NCBI RefSeq assembly: GCF_000003815.2
Contig: NC_049991.1
Location: 20,448,866 to 20,512,865 of the forward strand
Direction of reading: 5' to 3'
Length of the DNA: 64,000 bases
Origin: Branchiostoma floridae
Taxonomy: Eukaryota > Chordata > Leptocardii > Amphioxiformes > Branchiostomatidae
Made by a program: the position numbers and the translations under genes. How positions within the stretch are numbered: position 1 is the first letter of the stretch; each line of letters begins with the position of its first letter. Positions 48,268-58,940 of this stretch are shown one piece after another. The notes beneath the pieces were generated by a model, which was not told the DNA's origin, did no database searches, and saw only the letters and a program-made list of their open reading frames with translations.

Positions 48268-48436
48268 TAGCCTGGGTACCATCCGGGTAGTAGTTCGCTC
48301 CCACATTCACTTCTGGAACCAGAATAGCAGAGAAGCGACTGTATAAAGTGTATGATAAAATTTGGACCGAAAAGCGACTGTATACAGAGTATGATAAACG
48401 TCGGAGGAAAGTACTATCTGGATGGTACCCAGGCTA
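48268..48436. mobile_element. Mutator-like miniature element 2
   Basis: The ends are TAGCCTGGGTACCATCC and GGATGGTACCCAGGCTA. The 9 bp on either side are ACCTTGCCA and ACATTGGCA, seven of nine identical. The ends resemble the element at 33703 (TACCCTGGGA). The interior has a short duplication of GCGACTGTATA with AGTGTATGATAAA. Confidence 0.7.
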
Positions 48437-48547
48437 ACATTGGCATGGATCGTAGAATTCATTCAGCAAAAGGCGTGATACTTGGCTAGGAGTCATTCTG
48501 GGGAAGGGTAACAATTATCTTTTAGTTCATCAACATAGGGCCTACGG

Positions 48548-48731
48548 CACATTTCCAAACCGGGGCCCGGCCGGGCAGCTTTCGAGAATGAAAAGTATGA
48601 TACAAAAAACACCAAACTACACAAGAAGTAAAGACAATAGTCGTTAGCATTATTTGTGCATAATTCTACTATACATTTCCAATTTTTCGTTTCCACGAAC
48701 AGCCCAGCCGGGCCCCGGTTTGGAAATGTGA
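48548..48731. mobile_element. Inverted-repeat element with CACATTTCCAAACCGGGGCC ends
   Basis: Ends of about 28 bp are inverted (CACATTTCCAAACCGGGGCC at the left, GGCCCCGGTTTGGAAATGTG at the right). The interior is AT-rich. The flanks do not show a clear duplication, so I give no superfamily. Confidence 0.75.
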
Positions 48732-49343
48732 CGTTAGCATTACGTCCAAACGTCCCTGGATTTTCCAATAGTCAGCTTTGTTAGTCTGGTGGAGATTTAA
48801 TGCCTTACTTCGTAAGTTTCGAATAAATCAATTCTTTAGATGAATGATGCAATTAGTCAATCTTGTCTAGAAGAAAACTTACTGCCTGATACGGAGCTTT
48901 GCTGGAAAAGTGCCCGATGAACAGATAGGTTTTACTGTAAATCTATTAGACGATAAATTGGATTATTTCGGATAATTTTCCTGGTGAAGTTTGAATAAAT
49001 CCCCTCTCTAGATGCATGATACAGCCAGTTAATCTTGTTCAGGAAACCTGCAATGCGAATCTTTGCTGGCGCTAGAATAAGATCTTTGTTGGGAGGAAAT
49101 GTATCATAGCTCGACTCAACTACAACACTATACATGAAGGGATACATTTGAGAGAAGATCGTGAAAGTAATCTCGATCTAGTTTAGCTCAATAATGAGCA
49201 GATATTCCTCTAAAATGATAATTTGACAACGTTTCTACGATTCCTTTATCACGAATTAACAACATGATATGAATTTGTCATAAATCCACTTGACCATAGT
49301 TTGATGTCTACACGAATCTTGCATCCTAATTTCATGTATGATG

Positions 49344-49396
49344 AAAAGAAAAAAAGAAGAAAGAAAGAAAGAAAGAAAGAATAAAAGAAAGAAGTC
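49344..49396 (+). repeat. GAAA-type microsatellite
   Basis: A purine-rich run of GAAA units with a few interruptions. Confidence 0.9.
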
Positions 49397-49456
49397 CCAC
49401 ATGTACGCCAGAAAAGCTTCTGCCACTACGACCACTTTTCAGTCCCCCACACACGT

Positions 49457-50391
49457 AAACCATTATGATGAATGTCTCTCCCAAAGGCTGTAATAACTCT
49501 GTCAACAGAAGAGTCATGCCATAAATATCAGCACTGTTCCGTTCTTATGCAACACTTTATTATGTAACACAGCTTTATATCATATCAAATCAAACATGAA
49601 AACGAATGGGACCATACATCAAGCAGACATACGTGGCAATGATATAAACCATAGATTACCCACGAGTTTTATAACTTTCGTATTATATGGTCATGTCACA
49701 TGGGTATTACCAAGGCTTTAAAGTCATAGTAAACAGACCAGAATAAAGTTGATAGAATTACGTTGTATGTGACAAAAAACACACACAAAATGCACCACAA
49801 CTATTACGGTATAATAATCACAACGTCTCATGTCATATTACTATGTATGTAAGCTAATAGACTGAATAAAGTATCAAAGTTTTACGTCCGTTTTAAAGTA
49901 TTTGCATTAATGCATGATGTTTCACAAACTCGTACATGCAACTTTAAAGAATACATGTTAAATGCATTTTTTTATTCTGTCCTTGTACCAGGGCATGTGG
50001 ACAATCCTGTTACTAATGTAGAAATAAAATATTCATTTTATGGCAAATTACCCGGAAACATTCCCGTGAGAGCGTGGGCACCTCGTATAGTTTATCTATT
50101 TTTCTCTGGCAGTTTTGTTACCCTTTAATAACTCCTATTCCGATTGTGAACAGTTTCATCGGGTTACTAAATCACGGTATAGTAAAATTCTTAATATATA
50201 ACCACGCATTTTACCTAGCCGGCATTTCGGTGACCACCTTTCAACTTCCAAAGGACGAAACTGAAAACTGACTGGTAGCTGACAGCAGTCACGTTTTGCG
50301 CCGCATTCTTTACACTGCAGCAGCGCCACCTATAGCTAGCTGCAGTGCGAAGTAGAACCAGTCAGTACTGCCCTGACAAAGGTCACCGAAA
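49457..50391 (+). repeat. Direct repeat flanking the NERD-helicase gene, upstream copy
   Basis: Shared with 56479-57233 in the same orientation and order: TCTGTCAACAGAAG, ATGCCATAAATATCAGCAC, GATATAAACCATAGATTACC, CACGAGTTTTAT, ATAAAGTTGAT, ACATTCCCGTGAGAGC and CAGTCAGT. Identity is clearly below that of the foldback arms, so the duplication is older. It ends near CTGACAAAGGTCACCGAAAC. It may be a tandem duplication scar or a dispersed repeat. Confidence 0.7.
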
Positions 50392-50746
50392 CGTCAGCTA
50401 GGTTGTGTACAAAAAATATGTCATCCTCCTATGCTGACTGCTCTGAAGTAAAAGGATTCGAAAATCCCACCGACACCACCAGAAAATTTGTCTATCCCGG
50501 TGAAAAAAATACAGTAGAACAGTGTGCCAAGTTCAACGACCATGGTTAACTTTAATTTAGTAAAAAAAAACTAGTTATTTTCAATGACTTATCATTAATA
50601 TCTGGGCGTAGTGTTCAGCTGAACGGCTTTGTAAACTTTGCCCGACCAAACGTATTGACCTAGTGGCGAGACCGACTACCCATTGTATTCGCGTCATGAA
50701 GACCGGATTGCTAAGGTACGCGGTGGATATGAGGTGACCAGCTCAG

Positions 50747-50789
50747 CCAATAGGAACAGGTGGTTGTTTGCGAGTCTGTGGGTATAAAA
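50747..50789 (+). promoter_or_regulatory. Promoter of the NERD-helicase gene (CCAAT and TATA box)
   Basis: CCAAT at 50747-50751 and TATAAAA at 50783-50789 are spaced as in animal core promoters. An initiator-like TCAGTCA follows with A at 50809, 26 bp from the start of the TATA box. A splice donor GTAAGT starts at 50840. The predicted start site needs transcript support. Confidence 0.65.
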
Positions 50790-50808
50790 CCTGCTCGGTG
50801 CAAAGATC

Positions 50809-50839
50809 AGTCATTAGCTGAATGTACTGACAAACTTCG
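50809..50839 (+). other. Predicted 5' noncoding exon of the NERD-helicase gene
   Basis: From the inferred start to the donor CTTCG/GTAAGTG. It has no ATG that opens a long frame. The intron then runs to the acceptor TTATTGCAG at 52525, about 1.69 kb. Confidence 0.5.
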
Positions 50840-52545
50840 GTAAGTGTCTCACCAATGAGCTTTTACAGCACTAATTGTGCGTCATATTTCTTTTTAAGTT
50901 GGACTTGCAATGTTTTGTAGGACATATGTATATAGGTCGTTAAACAGCTTTGAAGTTGTTTTGTGACGCGCGCACACAAAGCTTACAGATGCACGGACAA
51001 CCTTTCACTTCGCTGTAACTGTTTTACTTTTTATCTTCGACGCAATTTGCCACCGTGTAGTGCTTCTATGTGCAGGTGTCCAGCCGATAATCTAGTAAAC
51101 AAAACCTGTTTTTTTGCCTTGACTAAACTGTGATGTTACATTTGGTAGTGGATGATGAGTGGGCCTAACATTAATCGACCTTTGTCCCAGTGAGGGTAAC
51201 GCTTTAACTTTTGTGCAAAGCAAAGATCTGTCCTTTAACACCGTGCAGATAGCTTGGTGTCATTCAGCATTTATAGGGAGGAATATGGCACAGGAAGTAG
51301 CGATCTAAATGAAAGAATTTCTTAACTTTAATTGGAGGGGAGGGTGGGTCAATTAAGTGTTTTGTGGGTTGAATTACTTACTAGGCCTTCAGGAATCTAG
51401 GAGTTAAGAAACGACAATTCAAAGCACTCGTGAGAAAAAGTGAATTGCTTCAAAGAAAGAATGTTTTACTTCGATGTCTATCAATTGGCACAGTCCCATG
51501 GGAACCAAACTCTGTAGGAGGTAATCATTCAAAGCCTTATCTATCTTGTGCGCGATATTTCTGATGCAACCTCGTGGTAAGATTGCGTCGGGTTCCGATA
51601 TCAGTCCAAAGGTGAAGTAATGTGATGTAATGGAAAGCGCGTGTGTGACGAAACCGTGTGGCAACCGTCGCAACAATAGAGATATCAATCATCGCAGCCG
51701 ATAAGTGTTGTTTGTCAGATCTGAGGCTGTAAGGACTGCCCAGTAGTGGAAAGATCAGCAACGGGTTCAGACCGATTTCATCTTAGCCTCCCCGCCATTC
51801 TAATGCCGCGGTGTAAATGTTATGATACAAAGCTTTCGGAGGTCAAAGGATGTACATAGAAGACATGCCAGACACGCAATTAAATCAACATGCCCGACGA
51901 AGGGTACCCAAATGCGTGACCCGATTTTAACTTAGCGAGTTATCTTGGACAATGAGTACGATATTCTGACGAATGGAAATCGGTCCTTTCGTAAGCCCAG
52001 ACTGGCTATGATTTTATTGAATTGAATAAAAAACTTTATTGTACATTATTGCCACACAAGTATCGGTCACAGCAAAGTATGTTGTGCAGATGCAGTTAAC
52101 AGATATAAAATAAAACTGCTAGTACTGTTAGACGAAATTAACTTCTCCCCGCTTTTCAGTTATAGTAGATATAAACGAACAGATATGTTTCATAATTGAA
52201 GGTCTGTCTATTTCCATAAGGATTATGGATTTCGACCATTCTTAAGTGTATCATCATCCATGCTTAAGAGTATGACATATTATGAACGACCTATTTTTGT
52301 AGTTCTAGTTTAAAGTAATTTTGTATGATTGTACACTTTACACTCCAAATGCTTGGTCCCTCATACGCTACGTAGTGCAAATATGCCCTTCCCTTTATCT
52401 ATGCCCTTGCCAACACATTTCCCTCGAATTCTTGTTCGGAAATTTGAGCACAGGACTTTGGGAATGAAGTACGTTAAGTAAAGTAGTTGATTAACCTTTA
52501 TCATTTCCTACCCATGTTATTGCAGGACATCGCTTGTTTACCAAC

Positions 52546-55544
52546 ATGGCGGGTAATGACATGCCAGAAACTACCAGCGAGAACATGGATACCAGTCCGC
52601 GGATAACCTTCACTGCACGCAAGTCTCTGGATGACGACGGCACGGTTGTGCTCAACGACAAAAAGATGGAGAAGTACATGAAGAAACACTACTCAGACTG
52701 GCAGACTGCGTTTCACATGGTCCCTCTCATGTTCGACACTCCTAAGCAAAAGAGAGATCTTGGCAAAATACAGGGGGATGAAGCAGAATGGCACGTTTAT
52801 CGCCTCCTCCATGACCTCGGTAATGACATTGGTGAGTCAATGTTTGTCATTCACAGCTTCAAATTCAAAGAAAAGCGGAGGACGGACAAATCCCAAGGAA
52901 AACGGAAGAAGGACCATTACGACCATTACGAAACCGACTTTCTCATCGTGAGTAAGAAACACGGAATCATCATCATGGAGGTCAAGGCAATAAAGGGAGA
53001 ATCTTCCCAGAATTTCCCTGACCGCTTCAAGGAAGCAGAAGATCAGATCGACAGGGTAAGGACGTATCTTGAAGACAATATCCATGGTGCATCCACTGTC
53101 CCATTCAAAAAAGCTTTCGTGGTAATGCCTAACTATCCAAGGCCTCAGGAGGAAGACGAAAAAGGAGAAGAAAAAGAAGAAGAAGGAAAAGAAGAAGATG
53201 GACAAGAAGAGATAGAAGAAGAAAAAGAAGAAGAAGAAAAAGAAGAAGATGGACAAGAAGAGATAGAAGAAGAAAAAGAAGAAGAAGGAAAAGAAGAAGA
53301 TGGACAAGGAGAGATAGAAGAAGAAAAAGAAGAAGAAGAAAAAGAAGAAGATGGACAAGAAGAGATAGAAGAAGAAAAAGAAGAAGAAGGAAAAGAAGAA
53401 GATGGACAAGAAGAGATAGAAGAAGAAAAAGAAGAAGAAGGAAAAGAAGAAGATGGACAAGGAGAGATAGAAGAAGAAAAAGAAGAAGAAGGAAAAGAAG
53501 TTGAACAAGAAGAGAAGAAGATGGACAAGGAGAGATAGAAGAAGAAAAAGAAGAAGAAGGAAAAGAAGAAGATGGACAAGAAGAGATAGAAGAAGAAAAA
53601 GAAGAAGGAAAAGAAGAAGATGGACAAGGAGAGATAGAAGAAGAAAAAGAAGAAGAAGGAAAAGAAGAAGATGAACAAGAAGAGATAGAAGAAGAAAAAG
53701 AAGAAGAAGGAAAAGAAGAAGATGGACAAGAAGAGATAGAAGAAGGAAAAGAAGAAGAAGGAAAAGAAGAAGATGGACAAGGAGAGATAGAAGAAGGAAA
53801 AGAAGAAGAAGGAAAAGAAGAAGATGGACAAGAAGAGATAGAAGAAGAAATAGAAGAAGAAGGAAAAGAAGAAGAAGGAAAAAAAGATGGACAAGAAGAG
53901 ATAGAAGAAGAAAAAGAAGAAGGAAAAGAAGAAGATGGACAAGAAGAGATAGAAGAAGAAAAAGAAGAAGGAAAAGAAGAAGAAAAGAAGAAGACAAAGG
54001 ACATAGACGGTTGCTTCCAGGAAGACTGTCAAGACGACGCAAGTTTTCGCGCTTGGTGGGAGAAGAACATTGGTTGCGTCCGCCCGCTGGATATGACCGA
54101 AAAACTGTACAAGAGTCTGCTCTACAGGTAATGTCCATGAGGTTTCATAGAGATGAGGAAAATCAGTTGGTATAGTTTTATACGACCCCCAAACATCCTT
54201 AAAGAAGTTTTATAGCCATAATGGCATACATGTTTTATACGTTACTCTTGAAACCATTGTCATGTAATATTGGCTGACGTTATTTCAGCACATCTATGCA
54301 TTAAATGATACATGTATACTCTCATACATTCATACAGGTTGATAAAACGTCGAAGCACCGGGAAATCCCTGGGCAAACAGATAGATGTCACCATCTCTGA
54401 CGACATGGCCTTATGCCCCACCAGGGACGAAAAGGATAAGAAGAAGAAGAAGAGGAAGAAGACCGCTGACGAACTGCTGTTCGACAGGCAGCAACTTGCT
54501 CTCTTGAGCGTTTTTTCGCCCCGGCACCAGCTCATCACAGGCCCTGCAGGCAGCGGCAAGACGACCATTCTACTACGTAAGGTACAGGACCTCGATACAG
54601 ACATTAGCAAGAATGGGAAAAATGAGAAGATTCTTGTCCTCTGTTACAACAGGGCACTGAGAGAGAAACTCGCCAAGGACTTGACAAATTGTTGCTCGGT
54701 TACAGTTAAAACTTGGGTTAAGTTCAACAATAAGCATGAAGAGAAGGGTACCTTCGACCATATATTTGTCGACGAAGGTCAAGATTTCAACGGTAACTGG
54801 CGAGATCTAGAAGTGCTAACGGAGATCCAAGCAAAATCAGTTTGCGAGAGGAAGTTTTATTGGATTTTCTTCGACAACGAACAGGTAGTACACATTGGAA
54901 CAGCAGGATTTTCTGAAAAAGAACTGGACAATGCGTTTAAATTGAAAGAGGTGTACCGCATGACAGGCACCATTTGTAAACAGTTCAAGAAGTACCTTAG
55001 TGATCCAAGGGAGTGTTCTATGGGGCACGACATCATAGGCCCGTGCATAGAGTGGGACAAAATGGACCAAGAGAGTGACCCTGCTGATTCTAAAGTCGCT
55101 TGTGAGTACATCTCAAAGCACGTGAAGCGTCTACTTGAGAAGGAGGTGCACGAAAAGGACATATGTGTTCTCGTTCGTAACAAGAAAAAGGTGGCTGATC
55201 CGGTAATGAAAAAGCTAAAGTCAATGGATATTCAATGCCAGAATGCCGAGGACTCAATCAATGCCGCAATCATAGTCGAGAGTATCAGAAGGTTCAAGGG
55301 TTTAGAAACGAAGGTACTGATCTTGTATAATCCTCCCGGACCCGAAGAGACAAATGCACGACAACTACTGAACACTGCCTTGTCTCGTTCGTTTTGCCTT
55401 GTTGTCATCATCGCGCCTGAACAGATTGTTCGGAGCCTTCGGTCGGACGTCAACGTGACCCCCCAGAAGCGGACGAAAAAAGGAGGCAACACGGCCCGAG
55501 AACTCTTTCCTCCGCAACTAAACGACTCCAATCCGTGTACGTAA
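52546..55544 (+). CDS. NERD nuclease-like domain plus SF1 (UvrD-like) helicase protein, spliced, with a linker frameshift
   Basis: The coding exons are 52546-54127 and 54338-55544. The ATG at 52546 has a good context (AACATGG), 20 bp after the acceptor at 52525. Residues about 70-195 form a NERD domain: GDEAEW (residues 77-82), ETD with the Asp at 131, and MEVKAIKG with Glu 145 and Lys 147, the expected D and ExK nuclease residues. A Glu/Lys-rich linker follows (53146-53990). The second exon gives a helicase with GPAGSGKTT, FVDEGQDF, RRFKGLE and ALSRS. The intron (210 bp) joins TAC AG to G TTG, an Arg codon. The linker has a net -1 shift near 53505-53520, so the first frame stops at 53536; ignoring it the protein would have about 930 residues. 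NERD-helicase fusions are best known in bacteria, where nuclease-helicase proteins act in anti-phage defence; a role here is only inference. Confidence 0.85.
53146..53990 (+). repeat. Glu/Lys-rich 51-bp minisatellite inside the coding exon
   Basis: About sixteen units of GATGGACAAGAAGAGATAGA followed by GAA/AAA/GGA codons, 17 residues each when full length (DGQEEIEEEKEEEGKEE). Most length changes are multiples of three, so the frame is kept. One junction (about 53505-53520) lacks about 31 bp compared with the repeat pattern and shifts the frame. The plus strand is almost pure purine for more than 800 bp, which can adopt triplex DNA. The complementary strand gives long Leu/Ser/Phe frames that are artefacts. 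Confidence 0.95.
54338..55544 (+). CDS. Helicase exon of the NERD-helicase gene
   Basis: Acceptor ATACAG at 54337. After a basic stretch (KKKKKRKK) come a Q-motif-like FDRQQLALLS, motif I GPAGSGKTT (exon residues 68-76), motif Ia ILVLCYNRALREKL, motif II FVDEGQDF (143-150), a motif III-like FYWIFFDNEQ, motif IV region EVYRMTGTI, motif V RRFKGLETKVLIL and motif VI LLNTALSRS (Arg near 350). All Walker and arginine-finger residues are present, so an active ATPase is expected. The order and spacing fit a compact UvrD/Rep-type SF1 helicase without the large 1B/2B insertions. The stop TAA is at 55542-55544. Confidence 0.9.
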
Positions 55545-55883
55545 AGGTTGCCCTTGTCGTACGTGCGGATAGGTACGTTTGCGCAACATTAACTGTTTGT
55601 GCATTCCATCGGGGTTACATATTACGTGGTAAAAGCTATGCTTTGGCTGTGGGTTGAAATGGAACAAAGGTTCCAATGTGACTTGGCACGTAACAGACTA
55701 CTGCAAACTGTTTGGAAGAGCTTGTCTCCTCAGAAAGACTATTGTTTCAACCGTACATCATTCCCCCGTGATTGCATATTGCTTTTAGGTTAGATTTTGT
55801 TACCTGTAGAATGCTTGAAATGTGCAATTCAGCATCTTCTGCTGTTCAGAAGACTCCGCCATGTATTTCAGAGTTCAACGACA

Positions 55884-55889
55884 AATAAA
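55884..55889 (+). promoter_or_regulatory. Candidate poly(A) signal of the NERD-helicase gene
   Basis: AATAAA lies 340 bp after the stop codon, the first canonical signal on this strand downstream. The transcript end itself is not shown. Confidence 0.5.
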
Positions 55890-55969
55890 CAAATTTCCAC
55901 CCGGCAAAAATGGTGGAGACTGTCTCGGCGCTTGACAAGAGATTTACATCTGGGGAACAAAAACAGTAG

Positions 55970-56144
55970 TCTCCAAGCAGACCCAACGGTGCCTTAGAGA
56001 TAGTATCAAAGCTGGCAAAGGAGTTTAGCCGGCCAAAGGGAGATAGCCGGCTAAGGGAGTCAAACGGGCACCCTGTTGCCGCTATACCAAGTCCCTGGCC
56101 AGCTTTGATACTATTTCTAAGGCACCGTAGGGTCTGCTTGGAGA
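55970..56144. mobile_element. TCTCCAAGCAGAYCC miniature element, independent copy
   Basis: The ends are TCTCCAAGCAGACCC and GGGTCTGCTTGGAGA. The interior contains GATAGTATCAAAGCTGG and GGGAGTCAAACGGGCACC, as in the foldback arm copies, but it is 175 bp long. Flanks are TAG and CTA. It lies just downstream of the NERD-helicase gene. Confidence 0.85.
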
Positions 56145-56478
56145 CTACGAAAACAGCCCAAAAAGAGGAACAGCTTTTAAAAAGCCGCTTTAATGGCAGG
56201 ACTGTGCTTATATCGTGATAAAAGTAGTTTAAACAAAGGACTGAAGCTCAGGTTGTGCACAGAGCAAGCTGCTAGCTCAGATTCATGTGCACCAGAGAAA
56301 AGTTTAGAAAATATTACTATTAAGAAACGTTTGCACATCTTCTCTTACACCATAGAGCCTGAGACATTTTGTGAGAAGCAAAGTCGTATATCAATTATAT
56401 TTAGTCCGGGTCACCGAGTTCAACAGTACAACCCTTTAGAATTGGCGTCACAATCCATATACATGTATAATGAAAAAT

Positions 56479-57233
56479 GTATCTCCCGAATGTTGTAATA
56501 CGTCTGTCAACAGAAGGGTTTTTAACGATATGCCATAAATATCAGCACCTTTTCCCATTATGTAGCTTTAACGTTATATCATCTCAAATCTATCATACAC
56601 GAATTGTACCATATTTTACGGAGGCATACATGGCATTGGGTATGATATAAACCATAGATTACCCACGAGTTTTATCACTGCCGTGTTATATGGTCCTGTT
56701 ACATTGATGTTATCAGGGCTGGAGATCATAGTAAATAGACCGGAATAAAGTTGATGACATTATGTATTATGTGAAGCGTAGTACTTGAGCTATTACAACT
56801 ATCACTACTTGTACAAACTTATGTCCATTTGTATGCATGTATATGTCGCGTGCTTCACGCACTTATATAAATTTATGGCTTGTTAACTTTTGTCCTCTGG
56901 CCACTTCATGTGCACAATGCTTATGCAGAAATAAACCATCTAGTTTGGGGTAAATTACTCGGACTACATTCCCGTGAGAGCATTAACAAGTATCCACTTT
57001 TCTTAAACAATTTTGTTCCCATTTTGCAAAATCCTATACAGATTTTAACAGTTTCGTAATGATATTTCTTTGTACACAGCTAATTATCATACCTAACTGG
57101 CATTTCTGTGACCGTCTGTCACCATCTGACTGGTGGCTGACCGCAGTCGCATTTGCGGCCGCATTCTTACCACTGCAACAGTAACAACTAGCTGAAATGC
57201 AAAGTAGAGCCAGTCAGTTTTGCCCTGAGGAAG
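56479..57233 (+). repeat. Direct repeat flanking the NERD-helicase gene, downstream copy
   Basis: Counterpart of 49457-50391 and in the same orientation. It has lost parts of the upstream copy, for example most of the CTATTTTTCTCTGGCAG region. The copies enclose about 6 kb that hold the whole gene with its promoter. Confidence 0.7.
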
Positions 57234-57309
57234 GTAGTAGGTAGATGATCGTTGCAGACTTCGAGCTTTTATTTTAGGGGGTGGGGGTGGGGCGTGTGTG
57301 TGTGTGTGG

Positions 57310-57480
57310 CTAGTTTCAAAGTTGGTCTACAATTAGGTTTTCTAATGCCAAGAAGGGCAGTTTTCCGAAGGAGTTTGCCGTGGAAGGAAGTTTCGAGGCA
57401 AAAATCAATAGAAATTTAAAAAAAAACACCGGCAAACTCCGTTTCCTGGAATTAGAGAACCTTTGCCAACTTTGAAACTA
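57310..57480. mobile_element. Inverted-repeat element with CTAGTTTCAAAGTTGG ends
   Basis: CTAGTTTCAAAGTTGG at the left is the exact inverse of CCAACTTTGAAACTAG at the right, 171 bp apart overall. GGAGTTTGCCGTGGAAGGAA and the inverse-like GGCAAACTCCGTTTCCTGGA lie inside. It follows a (GT)n run. Confidence 0.8.
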
Positions 57481-58447
57481 GTGAAACAGTGACCATAAAT
57501 AAATTCCAACCCATTTCAAAGTCTGCGAAGGAGGCAAGGCTGCATTGTGTATAAAGAATTCTATCCTGTCCTGTAGTAAAGTGGGTAAATCTCACCACCA
57601 ACACAAGTATCCATCAGGAGCCAATAACATTATCACATTACGTAAAACCCTGATGGCGTGAAATGAGGGGACGCCCTATTCGATATCCACACAAAAGACT
57701 AACAGACGGGCAATATAACCTTTCATCCACACAAACAGTGGTTACGGAGGTTATTCAACGTACTAACAGAAGGGATCATATACTCTATCCTGGATGAACA
57801 ATACTGCAACATAACTCGGTTTGATAAAACCTTTCACCTGAACCCACAAAGGTTACGGCGGTTACATGAACTTCATTTACCACAGAAAATGAGAGTTAGG
57901 AGGCTGATTAAGTATTTCAATGGCAAGAAATTAGACTTTGGAAATTCGATGGACAGTATAAAATCACCCCTAAAGTTTACTTCAATGGCTGCAAATGTGA
58001 GCCTACTCTGGGGGATTGTATCTACTCATTTGTCAATAAATATCATCTCGTATACTAGTAATTTGACAAAAAGCCTTTTAAAGAGAAGAATTTGCACATT
58101 CGACGGACAAGATTGTAAATGTAATTCAATTCAGTTAGATTTGTCACATCTTTTCAGTAAATTTTGAGACAATCTTGTGACCTGACGTTTGACTTAATGA
58201 ATAAACTGTGTGTACCACAATGGCTGCCAAAGTAACTTTATCCTTTATGGTCAAATCTTGCAGCCTGTGTCCTCAGTGATGCATTCATCCTTGGGGTCAT
58301 GTGAGGACAGGAGAGACATGTTGCACTCTCCTGTTTGTACCAAGCAATGCATGCATGGTGTATACTGACAAATCAACCTTAAAGTACCAGAGTTACCAAC
58401 CTAGGATTGATGTCTTAAAAATTTGTATTTTCCAAGAAATACAGTCG
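57481..58447. other. No gene recognised
   Basis: No coding exon is evident. A short motif CCTTTCATCCACACAAACAG followed by GGTTACGGAGGTTA recurs in altered form near 57840 (CCACAAAGGTTACGGCGGTT), suggesting a decayed duplication. The 92-codon frame at 57889-58167 matches nothing I know. Confidence 0.45.
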
Positions 58448-58451
58448 CGAG

Positions 58452-58940
58452 GAATTTGTTATCACCAAGCCAGGGCTTTAGCCAGCTCGAAATTTTTTTC
58501 CGTCAGCCAATTACAATCGTCGCGAAAACCGAGAAAATTAATTAAAAGGACTGAACTGAGACCTTGAAAAATGGGTTTTAATGAGATTATCGTATGCGAA
58601 AGGGCGCCGACACACTTTGTCAACAATAATAACAATAGCAAAACAAACAGTGTGTGGCTTTTACGGCCGTGGACGGCGTCCCCAAGCCGCCTGTAGCTTC
58701 CACCAAAGATTTTTGTCCGTCAAGGTTGACGGATTGGTTTTAAAATTTTCCCGTCACACGCAGCAAATTTTCCGTCAATTGACGGAAAAACGGACGCTGG
58801 CTAGAGCCCTGCACCAAGCACAGTAGGGTCAAAGGTTAGGTGTGACGGATCGTTTAGTGTAATATAACCAGCTGCTGCCGAGCCGCATGCCTGCGAAGCT
58901 GGTGTGTTACGCCGAAGGGCGGTTATACTGGCTATATACA
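58452..58940 (+). repeat. Dispersed repeat family B, copy 2 (split by a hAT-like element)
   Basis: GAATTTGTTATCACCAAGC runs up to 58470; the copy resumes after the insertion with CACCAAGCACAGTAGGGTC and continues to CTGCTGCCGAGCCGC and CCGAAGGGCGGTTATAC. The uninterrupted copy at 2290-2495 shows the joined form. Confidence 0.75.
58471..58811. mobile_element. hAT-like non-autonomous element (8-bp duplication)
   Basis: The ends are CAGGGCTTTAGCCAGC and GCTGGCTAGAGCCCTG. CACCAAGC flanks it at 58463-58470 and 58812-58819, an 8-bp duplication as expected for hAT elements, whose ends typically begin CAGGG or similar. It is 341 bp with repeated CCGTCAA/TTGACGG motifs inside. The host repeat is rejoined exactly when it is removed. 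Confidence 0.92.

Larger units (their letters stand above)
46340..49160 (+). repeat. Degenerate satellite relatives
   Basis: GGCCTCAGGAAA, GAAAGCGCTAGTATGAAAGC, GTTCTTAACGTCACACTGAC and AGGTATGATATATT recur near 46800, 47160 and 47475. Motifs such as AATTTCCCTCGTAAATTTGC echo the 345-bp satellite. The frames here are short and unconvincing. Confidence 0.55.

Noticed and set aside
52837..54138. Long minus-strand frames (up to 433 codons) rich in Leu, Ser and Phe
   Set aside because: They are the complement of the GAA/GGA minisatellite in the NERD-helicase exon. Such repeats leave several frames open by composition, and they show no domain or splice support.
52546..55544. Bacterial contamination as the source of the NERD-helicase gene
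   Set aside because: The gene has a GT-AG intron in the coding region, a spliced 5' leader, TATA and CCAAT boxes, and animal repeats on both sides.
49457..57233. Flanking repeats of the NERD-helicase gene as LTRs of a retrotransposon
   Set aside because: No TG...CA ends, no primer-binding site or polypurine tract beside them, no gag/pol, and the enclosed gene has its own promoter and introns.
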